NCBI RefSeq assembly: GCF_018263905.1
Contig: NZ_JAAFZU010000023.1
Location: 1 to 64,000, forward strand
Reading direction: 5' to 3'
Source: Loktanella sp. SALINAS62
GTDB taxonomy: Bacteria; Pseudomonadota; Alphaproteobacteria; Rhodobacterales; Rhodobacteraceae
DNA length: 64,000 nt
Below, one piece after another: positions 1 to 9,587 of the stretch (position 1 is the first letter of the stretch; every line of letters starts with the position of its first letter). The position numbers and the translations under genes are program-made. The notes beneath the pieces are model-generated. The model did no database searches and was not told the origin of the DNA. It saw nothing but the letters and a program-made list of their open reading frames with translations.

Positions 1-87
1 CGTCAGCGTCGTCTTGCCATGGTCAACGTGGCCGATCGTGCCGATGTTAACGTGCGGTTTGTTACGTTCGAACTTTGCCTTAGCCAT
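1..87 (-). CDS. tuf: Elongation factor Tu, N-terminal fragment (cut by window edge)
   Basis: The minus strand from 87 leftward encodes 29 residues that match the universally conserved start of EF-Tu: MAKAKFER, then the [16 protein letters not shown] stretch with the G1/P-loop [10 protein letters not shown]-Tu is the GTPase that carries aminoacyl-tRNA to the ribosome. The remainder lies beyond the left edge. A purine-rich AGGG element about 9 bases before the ATG serves as ribosome-binding site. parC lies just upstream on the same strand; the 138-base gap between them holds no gene I can support. Confidence 0.95.
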   Translation of the reverse strand, partial: MAKAKFERNKPHVNIGTIGHVDHGKTTLT

Positions 88-225
88 GCCGGGCACCCTT
101 TGATTTGCGGGGCCGCACGCGGCCCGTTTTGAACATCGCGGGCGATGTATTGTGGATCGCAGTGGAAATCAAGCATATGATTTACGAACCGGTCCCCCCA
201 AGGGAACGCGAACGAGAACCGGGCA

Positions 226-2574
226 TCAGTCGAACCTGTTGGATTTCGGGAAACCGTGCGGGGCACGTTTTCCGACGGACCCGCGCGCGGCTTTCCAGTC
301 GGACATGTCTTCTTGGGTCCGGGTTTTTCCGCCGCCCATCGTCCAAGACAAGCCAGCGTTCCAGTCAAAGGTTGTTACGTCACCAAGCCCGCCGTCCAGT
401 TCCAGCGTGCCCTGTTTGCCAAAGACGCGTTTGTATTTTTGCAGGCGGACACCCTTGCCACGTCCCATTTCAGGAAGCTCGTCCACCGGAAACACCAGGA
501 AACGGCCATTTTCGGACACGACTGCGACCGTGTCGCCCTGCACACGGCGAATGACCTTTGCGGCACCTTCTTTGACGTTCAGCACCTGTTTACCGGCGCG
601 CGTCTGGGCGATCACATCGTCTTCGGGCACGATAAAACCGTCGCCTTCGGTCGAGGCGACCAGTAATTTGCCGCCCGGACGATAGGTCAGAATGTCGACG
701 ATCGCAGCTTCGTTGGGCAGGTCGATCATCAGACGCAGCGGTTCGCCCATACCGCGCCCGCCGGGCAACTGGCTGGCTTGCAAGGTATAGATGCGCCCCA
801 GTGAGCCGAACACCAGCAAACGGTCGGTCGTTTCTGCGTGGAACGCGAAACGCGGCCCGTCGCCATCCTTGAATTTCAGATCCCGGTCCAGCGGAACGTG
901 ACCGGTCAGCGCCCTGATCCAGCCCATCTGCGAACACACCACGGTGATCGGTTCGCGGGCGATCATGGCTTCCAGCGGGACGTCGGCGACCTCTCCGGCT
1001 TCACCGAATGTGGTGCGGCGCGCGCCGCCGGGGCTGTCCTTGCCGAATTGCTTGCGGGTATCGCGCAGTTGTTCGGCGATGCGTTTCCATTGCAAGCCTT
1101 CGTCGTCCAGCAGATCCTCTATCCCGGCGCGTTCTTCCATCAGGGCATTGCGTTCGGCGATCAGTTCCAGTTCTTCGAGACGGCGCAACGACCGCAGCCG
1201 CATGTTCAGGATGGCTTCGGCCTGCACTTCGGACAGGCTGATTTCGGGATCGGCCCCATCAACCAAAGGCGAGACGTAATCCTTTTCCGACATTGCGCGG
1301 GTGTGGTCCTGCGCCCAGTCTTCGACCATCAGGGCACGTTTAGGATCGTCGTCATAGCGGATGATGTCGATCACGCGGTCCAGATTGAGAAAGGCGATGA
1401 TAAAGCCTTCGAGCACTTCCAGGCGGTGGTCGATCTTGGCCAAGCGGTGCCGCGAGCGGCGCAACAGCACGTCCTGGCGGTGATCAAGGAAGGCGCGCAG
1501 CACTTCCTTCACGCTACACACCTTGGGTGTCAGCCCGTCGATCAGCACGTTCATGTTCAGGCTGAACCGCGTTTCCAGATCGGAATTGCGAAACAGCATG
1601 CCCATCAGCATGTCGGGATCGACCGTTTTTGCACGGGGTTCCAGCACGATCCGCACGTCTTCGGCGGATTCGTCGCGCACATCGGCCAGCAGCGGCACCT
1701 TTTTCGTCTGGATCACCTCTGCCAGCTTTTCAATCAGCTTTGATTTCTGCACCTGATAGGGGATTTCAGTGACGACGATCTGCCACTGGCCACGGCCCAG
1801 ATCCTCGATCTCGTGGCGGGCACGCAGGCGGATCGATCCGCGCCCGGTCCGATAGGCATTGGCGATATTTTCAGGCGATTCGACGATCACGCCGCCGGTC
1901 GGGAAATCCGGGCCGGGGATATATTGCAGCAGGGTGTCGTCGCCCGCGTTTGGCGATTTGATCAGATGCAGGCAGGCGTCGATCAATTCATGCAGATTGT
2001 GCGGCGGAATGTTCGTGGCCATGCCGACGGCGATACCCGACGACCCATTCGCCAAAAGGTTCGGAAAGGCTGCCGGAAAGACCACGGGCTCTTCCAGCGT
2101 ACCGTCGTAGTTCGGGCGATAATCGACCGCGTTTTCGGCCAGCCCTTCCATCAGCGCCTCTGCCGCGGCGGTCATCCGCGCCTCGGTATACCGCGCGGCG
2201 GCGGGGTTATCGCCGTCGATGTTGCCGAAATTGCCCTGTCCGTCCACCAACGGATAGCGGACGTTGAAATCCTGCGCGAGACGCGCCATCGCGTCATAGA
2301 TCGCAGCATCGCCATGCGGGTGATAGTTGCCCATCACGTCGCCGGAAATCTTGGCCGATTTGCGGAACCCGCCCGTTGCGGACAGACGCAGTTCGCGCAT
2401 CGCATACAGGATGCGGCGGTGCACGGGTTTCAGCCCGTCACGCGCATCGGGCAGCGCCCGGTTCATGATCGTCGACAGCGCATAGGTCAGATAGCGGTCA
2501 CCGATGGCGGTCCGCAGGGTTTCCACAGCGTCGTTGGGGCCTAATGTGTCGTCGGGCTGATCAGTCATGCGCAT
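226..2574 (-). CDS. parC: DNA topoisomerase IV subunit A
   Basis: This 782-residue protein is the DNA-cleaving subunit of topoisomerase IV, which decatenates daughter chromosomes with ParE. The type IIA winged-helix breakage domain is at the N-terminus, with [15 protein letters not shown] near residue 46 and the catalytic Tyr129 in AARYTE; a beta-pinwheel C-terminal domain follows. Length and the short C-terminal domain favour ParC over GyrA. The quinolone-pocket segment reads [12 protein letters not shown], so Ala90 stands where E. coli ParC has Ser80, while Asp94 fills the acidic position. Two in-frame ATGs, at 2574 and 2568, are both plausible starts and neither has a strong ribosome-binding site. 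It is transcribed toward tuf and divergently from the SH3b gene. Confidence 0.95.
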   Translation of the reverse strand: MRMTDQPDDTLGPNDAVETLRTAIGDRYLTYALSTIMNRALPDARDGLKPVHRRILYAMRELRLSATGGFRKSAKISGDVMGNYHPHGDAAIYDAMARLAQDFNVRYPLVDGQGNFGNIDGDNPAAARYTEARMTAAAEALMEGLAENAVDYRPNYDGTLEEPVVFPAAFPNLLANGSSGIAVGMATNIPPHNLHELIDACLHLIKSPNAGDDTLLQYIPGPDFPTGGVIVESPENIANAYRTGRGSIRLRARHEIEDLGRGQWQIVVTEIPYQVQKSKLIEKLAEVIQTKKVPLLADVRDESAEDVRIVLEPRAKTVDPDMLMGMLFRNSDLETRFSLNMNVLIDGLTPKVCSVKEVLRAFLDHRQDVLLRRSRHRLAKIDHRLEVLEGFIIAFLNLDRVIDIIRYDDDPKRALMVEDWAQDHTRAMSEKDYVSPLVDGADPEISLSEVQAEAILNMRLRSLRRLEELELIAERNALMEERAGIEDLLDDEGLQWKRIAEQLRDTRKQFGKDSPGGARRTTFGEAGEVADVPLEAMIAREPITVVCSQMGWIRALTGHVPLDRDLKFKDGDGPRFAFHAETTDRLLVFGSLGRIYTLQASQLPGGRGMGEPLRLMIDLPNEAAIVDILTYRPGGKLLVASTEGDGFIVPEDDVIAQTRAGKQVLNVKEGAAKVIRRVQGDTVAVVSENGRFLVFPVDELPEMGRGKGVRLQKYKRVFGKQGTLELDGGLGDVTTFDWNAGLSWTMGGGKTRTQEDMSDWKAARGSVGKRAPHGFPKSNRFD

Positions 2575-2643
2575 CGTCTAGCGAACCGCTTGCGGTGCGT
2601 AAAGGCAACGCAGCACCGCGACGGCATCGTTTAATCGCGACTC

Positions 2644-2669
2644 GGAACATAGAATCACGATACGGCGTT
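2644..2669 (+). promoter_or_regulatory. Predicted EcfG (general stress) promoter for the SH3b gene
   Basis: GGAAC at 2644-2648 and CGTT at 2666-2669 are separated by 17 bases. This is the alphaproteobacterial EcfG consensus (GGAAC-N16/17-CGTT). It lies about 54 bases upstream of the SH3b ATG in the right orientation, and the same motif drives the nepR-ecfG locus in this window. Confidence 0.65.
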
Positions 2670-2722
2670 ATAGCCGCATCTGCCGCACCGCTGGCAGCAC
2701 TCACGAAACAGGGGATGTTTTT

Positions 2723-3271
2723 ATGGGCAAGTTCATTATCGGAACGTTCGCGATTCTTGCTTGGGCGTTCTATGAAATGTCGGGCGGTGCGGATTTTGTG
2801 CCGCAGGAACGGATGGCCGCCGCGACGCCGGACGTGACAGAACCCGTGGCGGTGGCGCCGGAACCGACGACGACGCGGGCCGATACAGGGACACTTTCAG
2901 ATGTCGCAGCAGAGCCGGCCCCGCCCCAGGTTCAAGACGTCGCCGCATTGCCAGACGTCGAACCTGTGCCAGCGCCACAGACCGCCGGCAGTGCAACCGA
3001 TGTGATCGGCATCGACAACACGCCCGTTTTCGCATCGCTGTCCGGTGCTGACAATGCGGCGCTGGCCCCCACCAACCCATTCCGCGAGGTCGCGGCACGC
3101 GCTGTGAACATGCGCAACGGGCCCAGCACGTCGTTTGATGTGATTGACACACTGCCGCAGGGTACGCAGGCCGAAATCATGGACAGCGACGGCACCGGCT
3201 GGGTGCGCGTGTTCATTCCGGGCACAGGCCAGACCGGCTGGATGGCTGAACGGTTGTTGTCAGACGAATGA
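2723..3271 (+). CDS. SH3b domain-containing envelope protein
   Basis: This 182-residue protein starts with a hydrophobic segment (residues about 3-17, FIIGTFAILAWAFYEM) that acts as a signal anchor. A Pro/Ala/Glu-rich low-complexity linker (about 35-105) follows, then a bacterial SH3 (SH3_3) domain from about 120 with the typical VNMRNGPSTSFDVI and GWMAERLL elements. SH3b domains usually bind peptidoglycan or proteins in the periplasm; the specific role is unknown. The ATG at 2723 is preceded by GGGGATG-type purines. A perfect EcfG-type promoter upstream suggests stress induction. It is a single gene divergent from parC. Confidence 0.85.
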   Translation: MGKFIIGTFAILAWAFYEMSGGADFVPQERMAAATPDVTEPVAVAPEPTTTRADTGTLSDVAAEPAPPQVQDVAALPDVEPVPAPQTAGSATDVIGIDNTPVFASLSGADNAALAPTNPFREVAARAVNMRNGPSTSFDVIDTLPQGTQAEIMDSDGTGWVRVFIPGTGQTGWMAERLLSDE

Positions 3272-3310
3272 CCGTCTTGCGTTGACACAAGGTGCGCGGC
3301 ATCACGTGGC

Positions 3311-4135
3311 ATGACGCAGAAAAACATTTTGATCACCGGCTGTTCATCAGGCATCGGCTACGATGCGGCGCACGGCCTGCGTGATGCGGGCTGGCGCGTC
3401 TTTGCGTCCTGCCGCAAACAGGCCGACTGCGACCGGATGCACGCGCTTGGGTTCGACTCTCCGCGCATTGATTATGCTGACCCGCACACAATCCGCGATG
3501 GACTGGCAGAGGTGTTGCTGGCCACGGGTGGGACGCTGGACGCGCTTTACAACAATGGCGCCTTTGCCTGCCCTGGCGCGGTCGAAGACCTGCCGCGCGG
3601 TGGATTGGAATCCATCTTTCAGACCAACCTTTTTGGCGTGCATGACCTGACGGTGCAGGTCATCCCCGTCATGCGGGCGCAGGGCCATGGCCGCATCGTG
3701 AATTGTTCGTCCGTGCTGGGGCTGGTCGGTTACAAATGGCGCGGCGCCTATGTGGCAACCAAATTCGCGCTTGAAGGATTGACCGACGTGTTGCGCATGG
3801 AAATGGCCGACACCGGGATAAAGGTCATCTTGCTGGAACCGGGCCCCATCGCCAGCCGTATCCGTGAAAATGCGATCCCGCATTTCGAACGCTGGTTCGA
3901 TACCGAAAATTCGGCCCGGCGCGATCAGTATGACGACCTGAAAAAGCGGTTGTACAAAGGCGGCGACGATAAATTCCAGCTACCCGCCAGCGCCGTGACA
4001 GCGAAACTGCGGCGGGCACTGGAACACCCGCGCCCCAAGCCGCGCTATTACATCACGACGCCGACATATCTGGCCGGTGCGATGCGCCGCGTGCTGTCAA
4101 CACGTCTGCTGGATGCGGTGATTTCGCGCGGTTAA
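3311..4135 (+). CDS. Short-chain dehydrogenase/reductase (SDR) family oxidoreductase
   Basis: This 274-residue classical SDR has the Rossmann cofactor motif TGCSSGIG at residues 9-16, NNGA at 81-84, Ser134, and the catalytic Tyr147/Lys151 pair in YVATK. The cofactor is therefore NAD(P)H; the substrate cannot be told. The C-terminal extension beyond about 190 (PRYYITTPTYLAGAMRR) resembles the sterol/retinol-dehydrogenase-like branch of SDRs that act on lipophilic substrates, but that is inference. The ATG has only a weak upstream ribosome site. The twin-TM and adenosyltransferase genes follow on the same strand after a 57-base gap. Confidence 0.9.
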   Translation: MTQKNILITGCSSGIGYDAAHGLRDAGWRVFASCRKQADCDRMHALGFDSPRIDYADPHTIRDGLAEVLLATGGTLDALYNNGAFACPGAVEDLPRGGLESIFQTNLFGVHDLTVQVIPVMRAQGHGRIVNCSSVLGLVGYKWRGAYVATKFALEGLTDVLRMEMADTGIKVILLEPGPIASRIRENAIPHFERWFDTENSARRDQYDDLKKRLYKGGDDKFQLPASAVTAKLRRALEHPRPKPRYYITTPTYLAGAMRRVLSTRLLDAVISRG

Positions 4136-4192
4136 GCCGCTGGCCTTTGCTGTCGGTGCTGTTATGTCCATCCCCCAACGATAGGAGCAGCC

Positions 4193-4396
4193 ATGGCCAG
4201 TGATCCCCTTTTCATCATCGTCGCCCTGTCTTGTCTGATTGTGCTGGGCATCCTTATTCTGGGTGTCGGCGCATTTGGTAAGGGCGGCGAATTCAACAAA
4301 CGCAACGCGAACAGGATCATGCGCTGGCGGATCGGTGCACAGTTTGTCGCCGTGCTGCTGATCTTGCTGTTCGTCTTTATACGTGGAGGCATCTGA
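4193..4396 (+). CDS. Twin-transmembrane HIG1-like small membrane protein
   Basis: This 67-residue protein has two hydrophobic helices (about 7-27 and 46-63) around a short polar loop containing NKRNANRIMRWRIGAQ. The loop with RIMRWRIGAQ matches the HIG1 (hypoxia-induced gene 1) domain pattern seen in alphaproteobacterial proteins of this size. In eukaryotes HIG1 proteins associate with respiratory complexes; the bacterial role is not established. A good AGGAGC ribosome site precedes the ATG. It ends 3 bases before the adenosyltransferase start and is probably cotranscribed with it, an arrangement common in Rhodobacterales. Confidence 0.82.
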   Translation: MASDPLFIIVALSCLIVLGILILGVGAFGKGGEFNKRNANRIMRWRIGAQFVAVLLILLFVFIRGGI

Positions 4397-4399
4397 CCC

Positions 4400-4972
4400 A
4401 TGGTCGTACTGAACAAGATTTACACCCGCACCGGCGACGGCGGCGACACCGCACTTGGCAACGGCACGCGCGTTGCGAAATATGACGACAGGGTCAACGC
4501 CTACGGCACCGTGGACGAGGTCAACGCCACCGTCGGACTGGCACGCCTGCATGCCGACGGAGAGATGAATGGCCAACTCGCCATGATCCAGAACGACCTG
4601 TTCGATCTGGGCGCGGACCTGTGCCGCCCCGACATGGCATCTGACGCCGATGCGGAATATCCGCCACTGCGGATGACCGATGCGCAGGTGGCACGACTGG
4701 AATCCGAAATCGACGCCATGACCCAAGCCGTCGAACCGCTGCGCAGTTTCGTGTTGCCGGGCGGATCAGCCTTGTCAGCACATCTGCATCTGTGCCGCAC
4801 TGTCAGTCGCCGGGCTGAACGGCTGTGCGTGGCGCTGGCAGCGTCCGATGACGTGAACCCGGCGGCGACAAAGTATCTGAACCGTCTGTCGGACTGGTTC
4901 TTTCAGGCCAGCCGGATCGCCAACGACGATGGCCGTGCCGATGTGCTGTGGGTGCCCGGCGCAAACCGCTGA
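4400..4972 (+). CDS. Cob(I)alamin adenosyltransferase, PduO type
   Basis: This 190-residue enzyme transfers the adenosyl group of ATP to cob(I)alamin, making coenzyme B12 for methylmalonyl- or ethylmalonyl-CoA mutase and ribonucleotide reductase. PduO-family marks are the N-terminal YTRTGDGGDTALG ATP-binding loop, the KYDDRVNAYGTVDEVN segment, and RRAERLC plus YLNRLSDWFF toward the C-terminus. Length is normal for the family. It follows the twin-TM gene with a 3-base gap, so the two are likely an operon. The enzyme fits the probable ethylmalonyl-CoA pathway gene found later in the window. Confidence 0.92.
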   Translation: MVVLNKIYTRTGDGGDTALGNGTRVAKYDDRVNAYGTVDEVNATVGLARLHADGEMNGQLAMIQNDLFDLGADLCRPDMASDADAEYPPLRMTDAQVARLESEIDAMTQAVEPLRSFVLPGGSALSAHLHLCRTVSRRAERLCVALAASDDVNPAATKYLNRLSDWFFQASRIANDDGRADVLWVPGANR

Positions 4973-5099
4973 GCACGGCCTGCCCAGCTGTTCGCAACGT
5001 CGCGTCCTCTGGGGTGAAACGCCGCTTTTGTCCTATTGTAATTTGCCGACCGTCGTTATTTCAAAGGCAAGACTATGAAAACCATGGGAGTGATCCGCG

Positions 5100-5858
5100 A
5101 TGAAGGTGCTGGTACCGGTCAAACGCGTCATCGACTATAACGTGAAGGTCCGCGTCAAAGCGGACGGTTCGGGTGTCGATCTGGCCAACGTAAAAATGTC
5201 GATGAATCCATTCGACGAAATCGCCGTCGAAGAGGCGATTCGCCTGCGCGAAGCGGGCAAGGTCGAAGAAGTGATCGCCGTGTCCATCGGCGTCAAGCAG
5301 TGTCAGGAAACACTGCGCACCGCGCTCGCCATGGGGGCCGACCGCGCGATTCTTGTGGTGGCGACCGACGATGTTCACAACGACATCGAACCACTGTCCG
5401 TTGCAAAGATCCTCAAGGCGATCGTGGACGAAGAACAGCCCGGTCTGGTGATGTGTGGCAAACAGGCGATCGATAACGACATGAACGCCACGGGCCAAAT
5501 GCTGGCGGCCCTTCTGGGATGGTCACAGGCGACGTTCGCATCCAAGGTCGATATCGACGGTGAACATGCGACGGTCACACGTGAAGTTGATGGCGGCTTG
5601 CAGACCATCAAGGTCAAGATGCCCACCATCGTGACTGTTGATCTGCGTCTGAACGAACCACGTTACGCATCGCTGCCGAACATCATGAAGGCGAAGAAAA
5701 AGCCGTTGGATGAAAAGACGCCCGCTGACTACGGTGTCGATGTCACCCCGCGCCTGAATATCATCAAGACAACTGAACCCGCGGAACGTGCCGCCGGGAT
5801 CATCGTGAAATCGGTCGACGAACTTGTCGAGAAACTCAAAGAAGCGGGGGCTGTGTAA
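5100..5858 (+). CDS. etfB: Electron transfer flavoprotein subunit beta
   Basis: This 252-residue subunit pairs with EtfA to take electrons from acyl-CoA and other dehydrogenases and hand them to ETF-ubiquinone oxidoreductase. Typical EtfB features are the N-terminal [38 protein letters not shown] in the AMP-binding region, and the [22 protein letters not shown] recognition-loop segment with its Leu-Pro that contacts dehydrogenases. GGGAGTG lies upstream of the ATG. Its TAA overlaps the etfA ATG (TAATG), so the two are translationally coupled. Confidence 0.97.
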   Translation: MKVLVPVKRVIDYNVKVRVKADGSGVDLANVKMSMNPFDEIAVEEAIRLREAGKVEEVIAVSIGVKQCQETLRTALAMGADRAILVVATDDVHNDIEPLSVAKILKAIVDEEQPGLVMCGKQAIDNDMNATGQMLAALLGWSQATFASKVDIDGEHATVTREVDGGLQTIKVKMPTIVTVDLRLNEPRYASLPNIMKAKKKPLDEKTPADYGVDVTPRLNIIKTTEPAERAAGIIVKSVDELVEKLKEAGAV

Positions 5859-6784
5859 TGGCTGTTCTTCTGATTGGCGAAGTCACTGATGGTGCATTGA
5901 ACGTAGATGCGACATCCAAAGCCGTGTCCGCCGTCGCATCGCTGGGCGACGTGACGGTATTGTGCGCGGGCGCATCCGCCGCCGACGCCGCAGCCGAAGC
6001 CGCCAAGATCGACGGCGTCGCGCGTGTGCTTTGCGCCGAAGACGCGGCACTGGGTCACCGTCTGGCTGAGCCGACCGCCGACCTGATCGTCAAGTTGGCA
6101 GGTGATTATTCGCATATCGCAGCACCGGGCACGACGGATTCCAAAAACGTGATGCCGCGCGTTGCGGCGCTGCTTGATACGCAGATCCTGTCAGAAGTTA
6201 CCGGCGTCATCGATGCCGATACCTTTGAGCGTCCGATTTATGCCGGTAACGCGGTGCAAACGGTCAAATCGTCCGACAGCATCAAGGTGATGACGATCCG
6301 CACAGCAGGCTTTGACGCCGCCGCGATGACCGGATCGGCCAGCGTCGAAAACATCGACGCCGCAGGTAACCCCGGTCTGTCCGAATGGATCGAGGACAAG
6401 GTCGCCGAAAGCGACCGCCCCGAACTGACCAGTGCCGGGATCGTCGTGTCCGGCGGTCGTGGTATCGGGTCCGAAGAAGATTTCGCCATGATCGAAAAAC
6501 TGGCCGATAAGCTGGGTGCCGCCGTTGGCGCCAGCCGGGCCGCCGTCGATTCGGGTTACGCACCGAACGATTGGCAGGTCGGCCAGACGGGTAAGGTCGT
6601 GGCACCTGATCTGTATGTTGCCGTTGGTATTTCCGGTGCGATCCAGCATCTTGCCGGCATGAAGGACAGCAAGATCATCGTCGCCATCAACAAAGACGAA
6701 GAAGCCCCGATCTTTCAGGTGGCCGATTACGGTCTGGTCGCTGACCTGTTCACAGCCCTGCCAGAGTTGACCGAAAAACTTTGA
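5858..6784 (+). CDS. etfA: Electron transfer flavoprotein subunit alpha
   Basis: This 308-residue FAD-binding subunit is the partner of EtfB. The C-terminal FAD domain shows [12 protein letters not shown] (about 202), [23 protein letters not shown], and [25 protein letters not shown], the last containing residues that contact FAD. The ETF feeds electrons from acyl-CoA dehydrogenases, such as the one encoded at 17.4 kb, into the quinone pool. Its start overlaps the etfB stop, and a strong terminator follows the stop codon. Confidence 0.97.
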   Translation: MAVLLIGEVTDGALNVDATSKAVSAVASLGDVTVLCAGASAADAAAEAAKIDGVARVLCAEDAALGHRLAEPTADLIVKLAGDYSHIAAPGTTDSKNVMPRVAALLDTQILSEVTGVIDADTFERPIYAGNAVQTVKSSDSIKVMTIRTAGFDAAAMTGSASVENIDAAGNPGLSEWIEDKVAESDRPELTSAGIVVSGGRGIGSEEDFAMIEKLADKLGAAVGASRAAVDSGYAPNDWQVGQTGKVVAPDLYVAVGISGAIQHLAGMKDSKIIVAINKDEEAPIFQVADYGLVADLFTALPELTEKL

Positions 6785-6812
6785 ATTCGGCCCAACACGA
6801 TTCACGGCAATG

Positions 6813-6838
6813 GGGGCGCACCTGCGATGGTGCGCCCC
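6813..6838 (+). terminator. Rho-independent terminator after etfBA
   Basis: A perfect 10-bp inverted repeat, GGGGCGCACC/GGTGCGCCCC, encloses a 6-base loop and is followed by a short T-run. It sits 29 bases past the etfA stop. Confidence 0.8.
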
Positions 6839-6849
6839 TTTATGTGGCG

Positions 6850-7698
6850 TCAGGTGACGGGTGGTAACAGCGGGCGCAGCGCGGACAAAAGTGCGTCTGT
6901 CGCTTCTTTGTGAGAGGCAAGGCCCAGCATTTCAGATGCCGCCTGTCGCTGATGACTGGAAAAGAACATACCGTGGGTTCCCCGATTGCGCGCGGCCAGC
7001 GATGGCCGAACGACGACGACATCACGGACCAGTGGCCGCAGGTTGTCGATCATCGCGGCAGAAATGAACAGTGGATCAGCGGCCAGCCCCGCATCGCGCT
7101 GATCCCATGGCGTGTTGTCCAGCCGTTCGGACGAAAACCACAGCAGAACGGCATTCGGCCCGATCTGCCCCAACATATTCCGCATCCGCGCAACCCATGC
7201 GTCCCGCAATTCCGATACGACGATGTCGAAACGCGCAGGGGATTTTTCAAACAGCGAGCCCAGCATATGCCGCGTAAAGGTGAAATCCGAAAAGTCGACT
7301 TCCGGAAAGACAGCCTGCATCACGCTAGACGCGCGCAAGAACCGGTCATTGCGGCGCGGATGAACAGAGTAAAATCGGTTCGACAGAAAATTCGCCCCCA
7401 TTACCTGCACCACGGTCATCTGCGCCTGCGCGCAGGCCTTCATGATCGTGGGGTCGTTGATAAAGGCATCGACCCCGCCGTTGACGCTGCCAAAATTGAC
7501 GCAAACACGCCCCAAGGCGCGTTCAAGTCGTGCTGGAAACGGTTGATCGATAAATTTACCGTAGGTCGCCGTGCCACCGACACAGGCGACATAGGCGCCA
7601 TCAAGCGATTTTTTCGGACCCCGGAAGTACTGCCGTGACATCCCGTAGCGGCACGGGCTGTAGTGCAGATCCAGCGCGTCGAATTGTTCCTGTTTCAT
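6850..7698 (-). CDS. DUF6473 family protein
   Basis: This 282-residue protein resembles the uncharacterised DUF6473 family, which is concentrated in Rhodobacteraceae. Recognisable parts are an N-terminal YSPCRYGMSRQYFRGPK, then CVGGTATYGKF and FGSVNGGVDAF, which look like the G-x-S/T and G-x-N blocks of an SGNH-hydrolase-like fold, and a late HGMFFSSHQR. There is no signal peptide. Function is unknown; a sulfotransferase- or esterase-like activity would be speculation. It is a single gene convergent with etfA and divergent from the hydroxyacyl-CoA dehydrogenase. Confidence 0.75.
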   Translation of the reverse strand: MKQEQFDALDLHYSPCRYGMSRQYFRGPKKSLDGAYVACVGGTATYGKFIDQPFPARLERALGRVCVNFGSVNGGVDAFINDPTIMKACAQAQMTVVQVMGANFLSNRFYSVHPRRNDRFLRASSVMQAVFPEVDFSDFTFTRHMLGSLFEKSPARFDIVVSELRDAWVARMRNMLGQIGPNAVLLWFSSERLDNTPWDQRDAGLAADPLFISAAMIDNLRPLVRDVVVVRPSLAARNRGTHGMFFSSHQRQAASEMLGLASHKEATDALLSALRPLLPPVT

Positions 7699-7836
7699 TT
7701 GTGACGCCCTGACTAGCGGAAAACACCCTCGCCACTTTCGGTCATAGGCGTTGCCAAAACCCTAAGGTCCGCCATGCTCTCTTGAAGGCCGCGCGGCGCA
7801 CGGCCTATGGTGGGCGAAACCAGCAGGGGTAAGGTC

Positions 7837-8712
7837 ATGTCAATCGAACAGGTCGGAATCGTGGGTGCCGGGCAGATGGGCAATGGCATCGCGCATGTCT
7901 TTGCCGTCGCCGGTTACGACGTGTTGTTGACCGATGTCAGCGAAGACGCGTTGACCCGCGCAATCGCCGTGATCGACAAGAACCTGATGCGGCAGGTGAG
8001 CCGCGACATGATTTCAGAAGCGGACAAGAACGCCGCCATGAAACGCATTTCCACGACGCCGACGTTGACCAACCTTGGCCGCGCGGACCTGATCATCGAA
8101 GCCGCGACAGAACGTGAAACAATCAAGCAAGCAATTTTCGAAGATCTGATCCCACACCTGAAACCCGACACGATCCTGACGTCGAACACGTCTTCTATTT
8201 CGATAACGCGTCTTGCGAGCCGCACGGATCGTCCGGAGAAATTCATGGGTTTCCATTTCATGAACCCTGTCCCGATCATGCAGCTTGTCGAATTGATCCG
8301 GGGAATCGCCACGGATCAGGAAACCTTTGCCGCATGCGAAAGCGTGGTTGAACGATTGGGCAAAACCTCGACCGCGTCAGAGGATTTTCCAGCTTTCATC
8401 GTGAACCGCATCCTGATGCCGATGATCAACGAAGCGATCTATACGCTGTACGAAGGCGTGGGATCGGTGCAGTCGATAGACACATCGCTGAAACTGGGGG
8501 CCAACCACCCCATGGGCCCCCTGGAACTGGCCGATTTCATCGGTTTGGACACCTGCCTTGCAATCATGAATGTCCTGCACGACGGGCTTGCCGATACGAA
8601 ATACCGTCCCTGCCCCCTTTTGACAAAATACGTCGAAGCCGGATGGCTGGGTCGCAAGACACAGCGCGGTTTCTACGATTACCGCGGCGACGTGCCGGTG
8701 CCGACCCGCTGA
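7837..8712 (+). CDS. 3-hydroxybutyryl-CoA dehydrogenase
   Basis: This 291-residue enzyme oxidises (S)-3-hydroxybutyryl-CoA to acetoacetyl-CoA with NAD(P), or catalyses the reverse. The Rossmann motif GAGQMGNGIAHVFA is at the N-terminus, GFHFMNPVPIMQLVE carries the catalytic His, and the C-terminal domain holds NRILMPMINEAIYTLYEGV and GANHPMGPLELADFIGLD. I chose the ATG at 7837, which follows an AGGGGTAAGG ribosome site, over an ATG 30 bases upstream that lacks one. Its 3' end overlaps the convergent acyltransferase gene by 34 bases. The likely role is butyrate, PHB or fatty-acid metabolism; the gene is often called hbd or paaH. Confidence 0.93.
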   Translation: MSIEQVGIVGAGQMGNGIAHVFAVAGYDVLLTDVSEDALTRAIAVIDKNLMRQVSRDMISEADKNAAMKRISTTPTLTNLGRADLIIEAATERETIKQAIFEDLIPHLKPDTILTSNTSSISITRLASRTDRPEKFMGFHFMNPVPIMQLVELIRGIATDQETFAACESVVERLGKTSTASEDFPAFIVNRILMPMINEAIYTLYEGVGSVQSIDTSLKLGANHPMGPLELADFIGLDTCLAIMNVLHDGLADTKYRPCPLLTKYVEAGWLGRKTQRGFYDYRGDVPVPTR

Positions 8713-9587
8713 CCAAGCGCCAAGGTCTGCGCCCGCAACCACGCCATCAGCGCGCGTGGATTGTCCATTTTGTCAGCGAGGTCCGCATTCGCAATAGCCT
8801 GCCCGATCACCGGAGAGATCACGCTGTTTCGGGTGCGCGCCACCTCGTGCAACAGCAGGCTTTGCCGCAACAGTGGCGAAATGCGATTTGCAATCATATA
8901 GGCACGCGAATTCGCACCCGGAAAAAAGCACGGCACGACCGCTGCACCCGACACCCGGATCATCTTGGCCGTGAACACGTTCCATTCGGATTCGACAGCC
9001 GGGCCAAACATTGTGTCGGATGTGGCAACCACCCCTGACGGAAAAAGCGCCACCATGCCGCCATCGGCCAAATGTGCCATCGCGGCACGGCGCATGTCGA
9101 TCATTCGGGCCTGTGCATCGGGCTGGTCCGGGAATGGCACGGGGATCATGTAGCGACCGGCCTCAGGATCAAGCGACGTCAGCAGCGACCGCGTCAGGAT
9201 ACGATAATCAGGGCGTCGCCGCCCAATCAGGTCCGCCAGAACCATCCCGTCAACCATGCCGTGCGGATGATTGGCGACCAAAACCACCGGGCCGGTTTTC
9301 GGAATTCGGGCGATCTGCGCTGCGGGCGTCCCGACAGTGATGCCCTGCACGTTTAGCGTTTCCGACCAGAACGCCTGTCCGGTTGCGCGGCCTTTGCGTT
9401 CGTAAGCCCGCACCATGCGCAGGATCGTCGCCTTGCCGGTCATCCATTCGACAGACCGAATGAAAGCCTGCCGCGCCGGGCTATCGAACGATGTCGCATA
9501 GCTAAGCGCCCGGCGATCATAGACGACAGGTGCTTTACCGCGAAGCCGGTCCTGCGGGATATCAGTCACCTTCGCCGAACTTGTCAT
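8679..9587 (-). CDS. Lysophospholipid acyltransferase family protein (PlsC-like)
   Basis: This protein of about 302 residues belongs to the glycerol-phosphate/lyso-lipid acyltransferase family. NHPHGMVDG is the NH-x4-D catalytic motif, and FPSG in GGMVALFPSGVVATS is the FPxG substrate motif. The PFFPGxNS-like segment near PCFFPGANSRAY recalls hemolysin/OlsA-type acyltransferases, so an ornithine-lipid or phospholipid role is possible. The start is uncertain: ATG 9587 lies inside the ptsH 3' end, and a GTG at 9569 that overlaps the ptsH stop is an alternative. It is probably the last gene of the ptsH operon. Confidence 0.82.
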   Translation of the reverse strand: MTSSAKVTDIPQDRLRGKAPVVYDRRALSYATSFDSPARQAFIRSVEWMTGKATILRMVRAYERKGRATGQAFWSETLNVQGITVGTPAAQIARIPKTGPVVLVANHPHGMVDGMVLADLIGRRRPDYRILTRSLLTSLDPEAGRYMIPVPFPDQPDAQARMIDMRRAAMAHLADGGMVALFPSGVVATSDTMFGPAVESEWNVFTAKMIRVSGAAVVPCFFPGANSRAYMIANRISPLLRQSLLLHEVARTRNSVISPVIGQAIANADLADKMDNPRALMAWLRAQTLALGQRVGTGTSPR

